From contig VKHC01000186.1 in the NCBI GenBank assembly GCA_015143735.1, positions 1 to 16,039 of the forward strand: a stretch of DNA of 16,039 bases, read 5' to 3'. Each line of letters starts with the position of its first letter. Position 1 is the stretch's first letter. The DNA is from Synura sp. LO234KE (lineage: Eukaryota > Sar > Synurophyceae > Synurales > Mallomonadaceae). Of this stretch, positions 8,100-16,039 are shown one piece after another. Both the position numbers and the translations under genes were made by a program. The notes under the pieces are model-generated. The model was not told where the DNA came from and did no database searches. It saw only the letters and a list, made by a program, of their open reading frames with translations.

Positions 8100-8760
8100 C
8101 GTGCTTGACAAACCCTGGGGCCAAGTGAAAGACTCTGGGTGACTGACACCCGGATTCGTGTCATTACAAGTCAAAGATATTCCCTACTACTCGTTAGGAT
8201 GGCGGAATTCTTGCAGTTAGTTCAAAGTAAGAGAGTAAAGTAACGCAAAGAGGGCAGCCCGAGATGAGAGTGGACAAGGACCCACCACCAAACCAACCAC
8301 CCCCTAATGTATACAAATTCGTATTGCGAAAATCTTACTGTTGGCTTTAAGAGAGTGAAAGGAAAGTCAAGAGTAAGACAGCCCGAGTTAAGAGAGGTAG
8401 ACCGCCCGCACCATCCTCTGGCAAGCCCCACGATCGAGTAACAAAAAGCTCAAGCTGCTAGCACGCAACATCGTCCCCGCTTAGCTAGAGGGGGACGCGC
8501 GTACCTCCTGCCAACGGGAGGTGAAAAGGTAGGAAGTCGGCATATAAGATTGTAGGCGAGATGTGCAAGGGGATAAAGTCCAGACCACGTCCTCAGGGGT
8601 GAATGCGTATATACGAACAAACCTAATTGCGGAGAAAGCAAGAGAAGTCCGTACCTTGAGAATAAAGACAACCATTTAGTGCGAGACCAGGGGGCACAAG
8701 GGAAAGAAAGTCTTAAAAATGGAGTGGCTATCACCGAACATCCCACTTACATAATAGTCA
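8100..8760 (+). ncRNA. Candidate structured RNA or RNA-like block (unproven)
   Basis: The plus strand is strikingly rich in A and G for several hundred bases. It contains three good stem-loops: 8134-8154 (TCTGGGTG/CACCCGGA, 5-base loop), 8472-8497 (CGTCCCC/GGGGACG, 12-base loop) and 8503-8522 (ACCTCC/GGAGGT, 8-base loop), the last two only five bases apart. Reading frames here lack family motifs. This fits an untranslated structured RNA, but I cannot assign it to tRNA, 5S, SRP, RNase P/MRP or spliceosomal RNA. A divergent transposon remnant is an alternative. Confidence 0.2.
8226..8410 (+). repeat. Degenerate direct duplication, period about 120 bases
   Basis: Two roughly 60-base segments align: one from about 8226 and one from about 8346. 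Shared anchors are TAAGAGAGT (8228 and 8348) and CAGCCCGAG (8255 and 8379), followed by similar GAGAG-rich text. The small change in spacing (120 versus 124) shows indels. This is an old tandem duplication inside the purine-rich block. Confidence 0.5.
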
Positions 8761-9159
8761 GAATGGGACAGTGACTGCTGTGTACCTAACTACCTTCTAA
8801 CGTGAGCATTCAAGTTCTAGTAAAGAACACTGCGATGTATCACACTTTCAATAAAACTAAATTTTCACAACAACCTTATTTCTATCCAGTAAGAATCATA
8901 ATGAATTTATGCGTTTTATATGTTGGAGCTTACATGATTGCGTTCGAATCGAGCTATCATATCCAAACCAGAGCAGTGTATCTTACTTCATATCTTTCCC
9001 TGAGCCCTCCCTTCCGCTGGAGTCGGCTCCCCCACGGACGTGTATTTTAGTCTCATTATATCACCAGCGGACTGAATTTTGCTCTTTAGAGTCGGTGTAG
9101 AGTGACAATAAATAGAATTCTATTTACGGTTTCTAATTACGACGTGCTCCAAAATAGAC

Positions 9160-9295
9160 GGGGTAACCTTTAGAAAAGTTCTATCGAATACTCCTAAACA
9201 AAATTTCTATAGTACTAACTAAGAAATTATTTCCAGAGATTACTTGGGGAATTTTTCTAAGCAAAAGTTCTATAGATTCATTACAAGAAATCTTG
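9160..9295 (+). repeat. AT-rich degenerate tandem repeats
   Basis: The motif AAAAGTTCTATCG (9174-9186) recurs as AAAATTTCTATAG (9200-9212) and AAAAGTTCTATAG (9263-9275). The longer context of the last two aligns over about 45 bases (CTCCTAAACAAAATTTCTAT versus TTTCTAAGCAAAAGTTCTAT, continuing into AAGAAAT). Unequal spacing (26 and 63) indicates decayed duplications. Confidence 0.5.
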
Positions 9296-9531
9296 AAACG
9301 TGTTCTATTAACCTATTTCTCAAGGACGTAAAAAGAGTAATCTGTAAAGAGAGCACTAGGAAAGAATACAAGTAGCTTTAGATTGTCGGTCGAAAAAAAG
9401 AATGTAGTAAAAAGAACACTACATCTTAGCTCTCTATTAGCGCTGGAGTAGAATCAAGACAGAACAGCAATTTAAATATTACATGCTAGTAGCGAAGTGC
9501 AACATTCTGTTTGTCGACATCCCGTCCTCTG

Positions 9532-10440
9532 CTACAGAAAATCTGTTGCAGTGGGTGCTTCATTCGAAACGGACTCCGTAGGGACCCTATCATTAGTTGA
9601 TGAGGTCTGAGTTCCCTTTCTCTCACCATCCGATCCTCTACGGGTATTGTTGAGGGCATTCAATTCGGTGTGAAACCGTGCCCTGTGCTCCTTGAAATAG
9701 CGCGGAACTACGTCTAGCTTGATAAATGGCGACAGATTGTCTCAGATAGATCATATGCGTCCGGTGGGGACACGTTTTTGTTTCTTACCTTACGTACCAT
9801 AGGGACGTGCGATTACCACGATTTGTTAACATTCCAGGTGAGGTTATTAAAATCTGCAACAGATAGTTAGCGATGGATACGAAAGAAGCAGTTTTTCTAT
9901 GGTTAGAACACTCTCGTAGCGAGATCGTTTCAAAATCAGCTGTAGACCCTCATGATTGACTCCACGTGTATCTAATGGCAATCCTGGACGAAGTTTAGGA
10001 GCCGCAGCTCTTTTCACACCTCTTAATATTCTAAGTCCGGACCTGAATTACTGGAAAAGATAAGAGAGGTTGTTTTATAAGCGGGGCCTACAGGCCCTTA
10101 AATACGCGTACACGAGTAAGAACCAGACCACACGTGTTCTTAGGCGTAGAAAAAACTGCCCCTTGAGATCTTCATGCAGGTTACCCTGCCGGAAGTGTGA
10201 CAAATGCCTACCATAATTGATTTTACAGTATCAATCATGATTTCAACAGTTTCTGATTATTATAGATATTTGATTCCACAATATGCTGCAAAAATCGATC
10301 GATAAAGCAATAACTAAGAAACAGCCGTTTGGTTTAAGTCTTCGACACTTCCGCGCTGCTTAGTTGCTTCAAAACCAAGATATCCCCTTGTGTAGCTATC
10401 TCCTCTGCATATATGGAAAAGGATCAAACAATCCGTTGAA
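9532..10440 (-). CDS. Candidate spliced gene of unknown function, 3' part
   Basis: A chain of short minus-strand blocks, each open and coding-like, joins in phase through GT..AG introns. Blocks: the 3' part of an exon ending at 10323 (..SVEDLNQTA), 10248-10285 (HIVESNIYNNQKL), 10112-10207 (HLSHFRQGNLHEDLKGQF..), 9910-10042 (SGLRILRGVKRAAAPKLRPG..), 9853 down to about 9817, and a last exon from about 9740 to the TAG at 9532 (NLSPFIKLDVVPRYFKEHRA..). Clear introns are 10043-10111 (acceptor after CTTTTCCAGTAATTCAG) and 9854-9909 (branch-like GCTAAC, acceptor TTGCAG). Those at 10286-10322 and 10208-10247 are only 37 and 40 bases and less certain; the donor of the last intron has several options. 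The protein is basic and helical with a hydrophobic stretch VVWFLLVSGL, and a Ser/Thr-rich C-terminus. I do not recognise the family. Coding evidence is composition and phase only. Confidence 0.4.
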
Positions 10441-10630
10441 AAAAATATGTTGGGTTCATTCATCGCATCTAAGTTCGTGTCGCTGTAATCAACTACATCT
10501 TTTTCATTATTAATGATTAGCGCGCCATTAGGTAAATCACCAGCAATTTATTCCCTTTTAATTATATCATATTTCTCCTTTCTTTTCACTACCACATGCT
10601 CATCTTCATCATCAATATCATTCTCCATTC
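10323..10630 (-). CDS. Acidic/basic open block upstream of the candidate gene, interrupted by one TAA
   Basis: On the minus strand an ATG at 10626 opens MENDIDDEDEHVVVKRKEK, then meets TAA at about 10549-10551. The same frame then continues open to about 10323 (IAGDLPNGALIINNEKDVVD.. to NQTA). The frame is shared on both sides of the stop. Either an intron removes the TAA (donors at GTGGTAGTG near 10590 and an in-phase acceptor AAGCAG before 10355 would do so), or the locus has decayed, or the left part is not coding. A good acceptor CCATATATGCAG near 10405 does not fit the phase. No domain is recognised; the acidic run followed by Lys/Arg resembles nuclear proteins. Confidence 0.3.
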
Positions 10631-10824
10631 TGCTTCAGAATGAGTCAACTTGCACATTTTGAGCTTAAGATATGAATTGTTAAATTTTCTGTCCTAAAAA
10701 TGATTTTTTTTCCGTACAAACAGAATAAACAGAGAGTTTGGCTCTCAAATACTCACAGTATTTGTATCGTCGAGGTTGCTTGAAAACTCTTGATTGCCCA
10801 GTTTCGGTCGTCTTAGGCTCTGAT

Positions 10825-11121
10825 TTACTTCCTGGGTGGTAAAATATTAGCGTTTCCTCTAGGAATTTTGTTATTGTCTCCTGCGTAGGCTGATTCTATC
10901 CCCAACAGGTAATTTCTCCGTAAGATTTTGAACTGAATGTTTATGCTTATTGAGTTATGATGACTTATTGCTGAAGAGTTGTTTCCACCATTTGTACGAC
11001 TTGATTTCAAATTTTTATCAGCTGCTACTATGTTCATATCATCTAATTTACGTCGCCAAGAGCCATAATAGTGAACAAAACAAGCAAGTTTGAACCGTTT
11101 CTCCCCACGTTGATTCAACAA
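10825..11121 (-). CDS. Possible exon with chromo-barrel/Tudor-knot-like segment
   Basis: An open minus-strand frame without its own ATG at the 5' end (an in-frame TAA lies just upstream), so if real it is an internal exon or starts after a splice. Residues near the start read FVHYYGSWRRKLDDMN, which resembles the VHY....RLDEW core of chromo-barrel (Tudor-knot) domains of MYST acetyltransferases and MRG15/EAF3 proteins. Met replaces the usual Trp. The rest is Asn/Ser-rich and unremarkable. A following short block (about 10757-10820) is open in more than one frame and ends at a GTGAGT donor. No MYST catalytic or MRG domain motif is recognised downstream, so the link to a chromatin protein is weak. 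Confidence 0.25.
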   Translation of the reverse strand: MLNQRGEKRFKLACFVHYYGSWRRKLDDMNIVAADKNLKSSRTNGGNNSSAISHHNSISINIQFKILRRNYLLGIESAYAGDNNKIPRGNANILPPRK

Positions 11122-11495
11122 TTAGTAACGTGGTTGGAGCGAACTTAATCGTCATTTACCATCACACTAAACCATCGTGGTTTGTTTAGTTGGCTGAAAT
11201 CTTCTATTTTCGGTCGCCTCAGACCACCGCCGTGTCTACATGGAAAATAGCCTTTTCACGGTCACTCGATTTAAAGAGGACTCTTTTTATAGTAATAATT
11301 CTAAAGAACGGTATTTGGTAGCGGCCCCCAGATGGGGGGTGCGGGTTCTACTCCCATTTTGATCTGCAGTTATTACGATTTTTTGCTACGACTTTTTGCT
11401 ACGCCATTTGACTACACTCTAATTAACAATAGGTCCCGCCGAAAAATCATTGAGGAAAGATCACGAATCACATAAAATTCCAAGTCCAGCTTAAA
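11122..11495. other. Intergenic spacer with G/C hairpin and short tandem repeat
   Basis: 374 bases downstream of the RAD60-like gene. A perfect CCCCC-AGAT-GGGGG hairpin sits at 11325-11338, followed by GGTTCTACTCC (11344-11354), close to a Pol III B-box. TTTTTGCTACG occurs twice, at 11380-11390 and 11393-11403 (period 13). No coding frame is seen. Confidence 0.45.
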
Positions 11496-13625
11496 TTAAG
11501 AAATTTTAGTGTCAACTTTAATAGACTCTCCGTCAATAATACCCTGTTCTGCACATGTCCGAATCGCCACAATCTCCCTCCCAGTCACCATACGAGAGAA
11601 ATGTAACTGATCCACTGGTCTCCTCAAATGCTGAGCTATGCCCTTCATGATCCCTTCAAAATTCACATGGACGTCCTGTACCTTGCATTTGAAGGGGCGA
11701 TTCGTGTCAATCTTCGATGAGCAGTCCACCGCTACGATCACAAGTGTGATCTGCCCGTTGATATAATGGGGTATCTTCGCGTACACCTTCATAGTCAGCG
11801 ATTCCGAAGGCCCTCGTCCGTCCACGAGTCGTGTTAATGGCTCGCTGAGACTCAGCGGTGTGGGTGAAGTGGATAAGGCACTTCTAGTCCTCCCGACCTC
11901 CTTGCCAAGTGTTAGAGCTAAGTAGAGATCTTTCGAGTCCAGACAGAAGCTCAGACGCGACAGGATTGATTGGAAAACGCGTTGAAGTGAGTCTTTGGTG
12001 AAGACCTTCACCACCACAATAACTTCTCCTGCTTCGCTGTCAGTCGATAACAAGCGGTCGGGAACTACGATTGTAAGTAAAATTGACTGGGTCTTCTCAG
12101 GCGGCGGTGCGGGCGTATGAGTTGGAGGAGGAATGGTAACTGTATTTGGAGACAGGTGTGACTGTTTCTCGTGGTGGGTGCCATTACTCGTTGTGGCGAC
12201 GGCGTTGGGAGGAGGAAGAGGAGGTGTTGATGCTCGAGGGATCGCAACTGAAGCGGTAGGTATATTGGCAGGTGCGACTGGGGCCAGCGCGGGCCTCGGG
12301 GTGATGTGGTGAGCGGAGGATACATAGGAATTTTTTGATTTATAAAACTGAATCGCGGCCTCAAACAGCGGAGGTTCGATCTGAAGTCGAACATTGTGAT
12401 AAGTCAATTTAGAATATTTACAGAATGCATGATATTAGGTGAGAGCTAAGTTGTTCTAAACCCGCTCGAGAGTTACTTACTTTTACATCAATCAGATCGT
12501 CATTCTCTATTTCCTTGTCTTCAAACGAATCGCTGTCTTTCAATCTTTCGCCATCCCAAATCAATCTGATCTCTGCAGGATTCGACAGACCGTAGATACC
12601 AGCGACGCTTGTCCTTAACTGCAGATAAACGCATAACGCAATTTGGATAAGATTTGAATTAGCTACATGTAATTTCAACGAAATAATGAAGACTATGGCT
12701 GATTTGAAAATATACAAGTTCAAGTTTGTTCAAGGCTGCTTATAATCGAACGAAATAGTTGTACTGATTTAGAATACGTGGGCTTAAATATGTCCCATCT
12801 ATAAGTGTTTATGTATCAGCTACCAGTTACTTAAAAACTCTTAGAGTTAAGTTGCCTCCGTAACTGTTTCGCCCTACCTCCGATAAATTGGTTCTTCAGT
12901 GACAAGTTCCATATTACGATTGCCTATCATGTCTACATATGAACTGAAATAGATTGACGTACCTTAGAAATAGTATCGACAGGTGACAGCTTCCACTTAT
13001 GAGTATGTTCACCGTTTAGTCGAGTGGTGAGTCGCAATGATAGGCCTTCCAGGTTTTCGTTCGGTGTCGATAGAGGTGGACAAGCAATTATGGATTTGAC
13101 GCTATTCTCAGCTTGCTCCTTTGCTCGTTCAGAGGCCGGCTTGATTATAGGGATAATTATATTCATTTGCTGGTTTTCCCCTAGTACATTCTTAACAACA
13201 GGTTCGACTTCAGCAACGTTCGTAAGAATAGCGTTAGAAGCTCGATAAAAATTCAATAACGTCTGAGCTTTAGATATGGCATTAGATTTGTTTTCGTTTT
13301 GTATATCCGCCATACTGAGCTTTCTTGCTACATCGGAATGCGATAACTTTTGCCGAATGGAATCACATTCAAGCTTAAGAAAGTTTAATTCATTTTTCGA
13401 GTTCGCAGAATTGGACAGTATTTTACATTCACCATCAGAGTCTGAATCCTCTAATAGGTAGGATTTATTTGCAATTATTGACCTGTTATTACTTTTATTG
13501 CTATTATTGAGGGCGCCGGTATCAGATTGCATTTTGAATAAATTACTCTTACTATCATCTTCATCGGAATCATCAGTAACAGCTAGTGGTCTCTTTTTAT
13601 ATTTATAAATATTAGATGCTCTCAT
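11496..13625 (-). CDS. RAD60/NIP45/Esc2-like protein with SUMO-like domains
   Basis: Three exons: 12963-13625, 12481-12618 and 11496-12380, giving 561 aa. Introns are 344 and 100 bases, with donors GTACGT and GTAAGT, acceptors CTGCAG and TTCAG, all phase 0. The ATG (MRASNIYKYKKRPL) is the first true ATG. N-terminal residues 1-190 are disordered, with acidic serine clusters (TDDSDEDDSKS, LEDSDSDGE) that look like CK2 sites or SUMO-interaction context. Residues about 196-268 form a SUMO-like domain split by intron 1: LRLTTRLNGEHTHKWKLS, then IRLIWDGERLKDSDSFEDKE and NDDLIDVK, the Rad60-SLD pattern. A Pro-rich linker spans about 290-363. Residues about 367-470 and 477-561 look like two further ubiquitin-like folds (LLTIVVPDRL...; ITLVIVAVD... 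ending EQGIIDGESIKVD). Family members act in SUMO pathways and genome stability with Ubc9 and SUMO ligases. Exact orthology is uncertain. Confidence 0.8.
12619..12962 (-). other. Long intron 1 of the RAD60-like gene
   Basis: At 344 bases this is the longest intron in the window; others are mostly 54-190. It runs from GTACGT to ATCTGCAG and interrupts the first SUMO-like domain after VDTISK. The protein on either side joins smoothly, so no extra coding exon is needed. I see no nested gene or repeat. Confidence 0.6.
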
Positions 13626-13776
13626 GTGTAAAGAAGGAGGACATAACAAACTAATTTGAAATCTGCGGAATTGAAAGCGTTCCCACCCTGTACTCTCGAA
13701 CTGTTACATTTGTGGACGGTTATATTTTATACTTTAGGTATAGCAACTGGCGATTAGCTATTGCTGAGCAAATACC
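13626..13776. promoter_or_regulatory. Divergent promoter region between RAD60-like and CCDC81-like genes
   Basis: Only 151 bases separate the two divergent ATGs, so the core promoters must be adjacent or shared. A TATATTTTATACTT stretch lies at about 13722-13735, some 45 bases before the CCDC81-like ATG, and could act as a TATA-like element. The role is inferred from orientation and spacing. Confidence 0.45.
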
Positions 13777-15526
13777 ATGTTTGACGGGTACTCACTGCAC
13801 CACTTAATAGACGAATGCGTCGATGAGAGATCTGCAATAGTAGCGCGGGATCAATCTCTCTCCTCAAGAAAGGCGCTCTATGAGGCAGCCTGGGAAGCTC
13901 TCAATTCTTGGATAGTTTACCGCTTACGTAAGCGTAAGGTAACTGTTTTAAGTGAAAATAATGCTTATTCATTTATTTTACTGAAGTCGATTGAAATTTC
14001 AGGGAGCTGAAATTGGTAACTTTGGTACTTTCTCGTGGGAGAGCAAAATAGTTGAAGGAGAATCACTAAGTCGTCCTATATTCCTCATCGCCCCATCATT
14101 CATTAAAGACCATAAGATAAAAAAGCAGCGTATTCACAACTTACCGCTGATAGCAACAGCTGAGCCCATTAATTTTTCTCAGCTTGCAATAAAATTCTCT
14201 AAAATATTGACCAAAGATACAGCATTTTCTTGTATTCGGGATATTATCAAAAAGATTGGAGAATTCGTTGACCGGAACCTTAGCTTTGACATAGAATTTT
14301 CGTTCGGGCACTTTTATTGTCGTGAACGTGTGGTGAAGTTCGAATTTGATTACGCCAAATTCTCAAAGGTTTGTTGAACTAAACTGATTTGTGGTTTTAG
14401 ATCATGTATCTTTGCGTGCCAGATACTACCGGATTCGCTGGAGAAAGTATCAGATATGTTTCCTGGGAGCACTTCACACCATAGTGGGCATCAAGAAGAC
14501 AAGACAACTAAACATAACGCATATCCTAGCCCTCAAGTGAGCGCGGCCTCGACAGCAAGGTCAAACAACAGCGCACTGCTTCCACCAAGACAACTTACAC
14601 CGATTACAGCGTCCTCTAGAACACAATCTGAAGTTCCTAAACTACCCCTTGGCACACTTTCTGACTACAAGAGGTCGATATCACTACTCCCAGGAGTGGT
14701 GGCTCGCAATAACAACGACCAGAACAACGACAATTATGACGATGCTCTCATTTCTCCAGGACTTCAAAGAGCACTGATGGTCGCATCGATGGAGTCGTTT
14801 CCGGACACAGATAAGACAGCTCGACGAAACCTGGCAAGCGACCACGTGCTCGAGCAAGCATACAAGCGGTGCCTGAGCACGTTGGAGCACCAGGCAAGGC
14901 AAGAAGACGTGCTAAACTATCAATCTCGCTCTGGATATGAGAACTGGTTGCAGCAACAGAAGAAGAAGAAGGAAGACAGCGTAGAGCAGATGCGGAGTTA
15001 CGAGCGGTTTCTCAAGGATCAGATCGACGAGTTCCACCAACGCAAGTCCAAAGATAAACAGGAGAGACGAAGCATGAAGATAAGCCACGAGCTACCAGGA
15101 ACCGTGAATTCTCCTGGCGGCGGCAGCACACCATCGTCAATGGGTAACGGTCGCAGTACTTCGGCCTCCGGTGCCACGAGATTCAACAACACGACTGAGA
15201 ACGAACTTCTGCAAAGTTTGGAGTTTCAAATCCAATACAATAAAGAGCGCAAGTCTCAGTCTAAAAAGAAGACTTTGGAAGAAGAAAGGGAGTACCTGGA
15301 ACACGTGGCTATTGAACTTGATTTGCAGAGCGCTGCGGAACGGGCGGCTCATTTGGAGAAGCAGAAGACGTTGTTGGAAGCGTGGGAGAGAGAAGCACAC
15401 ATTCGCAACCTGCGGAAGCTGCAGAGGAAAGGCTCGGAGGCTGTGACTTCATATATACAATCGAATCTCGAGGAACCCTTTCATGGGGTGGGGTACGACT
15501 CGAGGAAGATTTCCTCGAAGCTTTAG
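13777..15526 (+). CDS. CCDC81: CCDC81-like protein with two eukaryotic HU domains and coiled-coil tail
   Basis: Three exons: 13777-13938, 14003-14368 and 14423-15526, giving 543 aa. Introns of 64 and 54 bases, both phase 0. Residues about 15-95 form the first HU-like domain: helices (RKALYEAAWEALNSWIVYRL), then across intron 1 GAEIGNFGTFSWE, the G.G.FGTF turn of HU/IHF folds and CCDC81. Residues about 108-176 match the second HU domain (PINFSQLAIKFSKILTKDTA; then CIRDIIKKIGEFV). Residues 177-320 are disordered and Ser/Gln/Asn-rich. Residues about 320-390 and 425-520 are strongly charged coiled coils (QQQKKKKEDSVEQMRSYERF; EWEREAHIRNLRKLQRK-type repeats). In animals CCDC81 is a centrosomal/ciliary protein, and its HU domains are thought to bind partners rather than compact DNA. 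Exon 3 codon choice is GC-richer than exons 1-2. The human protein is somewhat longer (about 650 aa). Confidence 0.85.
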
Positions 15527-15918
15527 GGAATCCGGTGCATATGATTCCATGATGTGTTGAGGGGAGGGAGTGAGGAGAAGGAAAGACTCATCGTTGTTGA
15601 TAATTTGGAAGATCCTTGCTCTGGTGGTGTCTTTGTGTTTGTGACAATAGACTTAGTACCATTGTCTGCGCATACTCTTGATGTGAGAATTGGCTTGTCC
15701 CCTCTTAGTTGACCAGCTATTGTTCTGCCTTCGTTCTTTCTTGGCGAAAATCTGCGGTCAATTACGGTAGCGAAGTCGAAAACTACGACAAGAAAAGCAT
15801 TTACTAGCGTAATGTCGCGAGCCCCTATCACCGAGCGGGAGCAGTCATACACCATTTCTCATGCTTAGTTTTAAAAACGTGTTTTGTGCGACAGTGCCAA
15901 AACATATCTAGTCGTTTA
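15527..15918. other. Convergent 3' intergenic spacer
   Basis: 392 bases between the stop of the CCDC81-like gene and the stop of the right-edge minus gene. A 110-codon minus frame (15523-15855) covers most of it but overlaps the CCDC81-like stop, begins after the stop of the right-edge exon, and has no recognised motif. It is treated as non-coding 3' sequence. Confidence 0.4.
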
Positions 15919-16039
15919 CTACTCGGCTTCTGCAGAGTTTTGCCTCAGAATTTGCCTAAAGGCCTCTAGATATATGTTATCTAAGCCTTCAAAAGCGCAA
16001 GCGACACCGCTCCCGGCTTTTAGCTCAAGCTGCGAAATG
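15919..16039 (-). CDS. C-terminal exon of a minus-strand gene entering from the right edge
   Basis: The minus strand is open from the window edge to a TAG at 15919-15921, giving 40 codons, with text such as LELKAGSGVACAFEGLDNIY and then LEAFRQILRQNSAEAE. The amphipathic helix and acidic end look like a genuine C-terminus. The family is not recognised. The gene would be convergent with the CCDC81-like gene. A splice site inside the block cannot be excluded, and the segment is too short for strong coding evidence. Confidence 0.4.
   Translation of the reverse strand, partial: ISQLELKAGSGVACAFEGLDNIYLEAFRQILRQNSAEAE

Larger units (their letters stand above)
7767..9531. other. Long non-coding interval with structured and repeated sequence
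   Basis: I find no convincing coding exon on either strand in these 1.76 kb. The open frames at 8222-8431 and 8450-8746 (minus) and 8802-9050 (plus) have no recognisable motif and a composition typical of non-coding DNA. The content changes along the way: AT-rich downstream of EAF6; a GC-richer, purine-biased and hairpin-rich block at about 8100-8760; ordinary sequence to about 9115; then AT-rich degenerate repeats at about 9160-9295. Confidence 0.5.

Noticed and set aside
8570-8600. GGGGATAAAGTCCAGACC resembling the CR-I box of RNase P/MRP RNA
   Set aside because: The match is short and imperfect, and I found no matching CR-V segment able to form the P4 helix.
8450-8746. 98-codon minus frame
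   Set aside because: It is the complement of the purine-biased block, which removes stops from that strand by composition. Leu/Pro/Ser-rich text without motif.
9854-9909. VLTIEKLLLSYPSL as coding continuation of the hidden gene
   Set aside because: The frame stops soon after, whereas this segment has a GT donor, a GCTAAC branch-like site and a TTGCAG acceptor that lead into another open block in phase 0.
11311-11365. tRNA-like segment (TTGGTAGCGG, C/G hairpin, GGTTCTACTCC)
   Set aside because: It mimics D-arm, anticodon stem and B-box order, but the anticodon loop is only 4 bases, the T-stem does not pair fully, and no acceptor stem can be formed.
12065-12394. 109-codon minus frame overlapping the RAD60-like last exon
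   Set aside because: It is an alternative frame of the Pro-rich linker. The used frame continues into two ubiquitin-like segments.
15523-15855. 110-codon minus frame between the convergent genes
   Set aside because: It overlaps the CCDC81-like stop codon, lies downstream of the stop of the right-edge exon, and has no recognisable motif. Probably 3' non-coding sequence.

Overview
This is a eukaryotic nuclear fragment, most likely from a unicellular flagellate or alga, although the lineage cannot be fixed from the sequence alone. Genes lie on both strands and are broken by short GT..AG introns, mostly 54-190 bases with one of 344. They use the standard code, with TAA, TAG and TGA all serving as stops. 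There are no operons, ribosome binding sites, insertion sequences or CRISPR arrays. A ciliary-type CCDC81 homologue points to a lineage that has, or recently had, cilia. A plant-type two-pore K+ channel with an EF-hand fits an alga, stramenopile or related protist.

Layout, left to right. A 5'-complete but right-to-left gene of unknown function leaves the left edge (1-1523, minus). A second unknown gene, 389 aa in one exon, follows (1873-3042, minus). Head to head with it is a seven-exon two-pore K+ channel of the TPK/KCO type (3286-5056, plus). A convergent spacer of about 1 kb (5057-6097) holds a GMC-oxidoreductase-like open frame and several small hairpins. Next comes a divergent pair of chromatin genes: a five-exon SWC5/CFDP1 (Bucentaur) homologue (6098-7057, minus) and a single-exon EAF6/MEAF6 homologue (7326-7766, plus).

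The interval 7767-11495 looks empty at first. It holds a purine-biased, hairpin-rich block (about 8100-8760), AT-rich degenerate repeats (about 9160-9295), and on the minus strand a chain of short open blocks that join in phase through GT..AG introns (about 9532-10440). One further block (10825-11121) resembles a chromo-barrel/Tudor-knot. The right part holds a RAD60/NIP45-like SUMO-like-domain protein (11496-13625, minus) head to head with a CCDC81-like protein carrying two eukaryotic HU domains (13777-15526, plus). The C-terminal exon of another minus-strand gene enters from the right edge (15919-16039).

Functional theme. SWC5 (H2A.Z-depositing SWR1/SRCAP complex) and EAF6 (NuA4 and other MYST acetyltransferase complexes) act in linked steps of chromatin remodelling and share a 268-base intergenic region here. 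The RAD60/NIP45-like protein belongs to SUMO and genome stability. Three head-to-head gene pairs with 151-268-base spacers suggest shared promoters. The K+ channel is unrelated in function. All exon junctions were read by eye from splice signals, phase and protein continuity.
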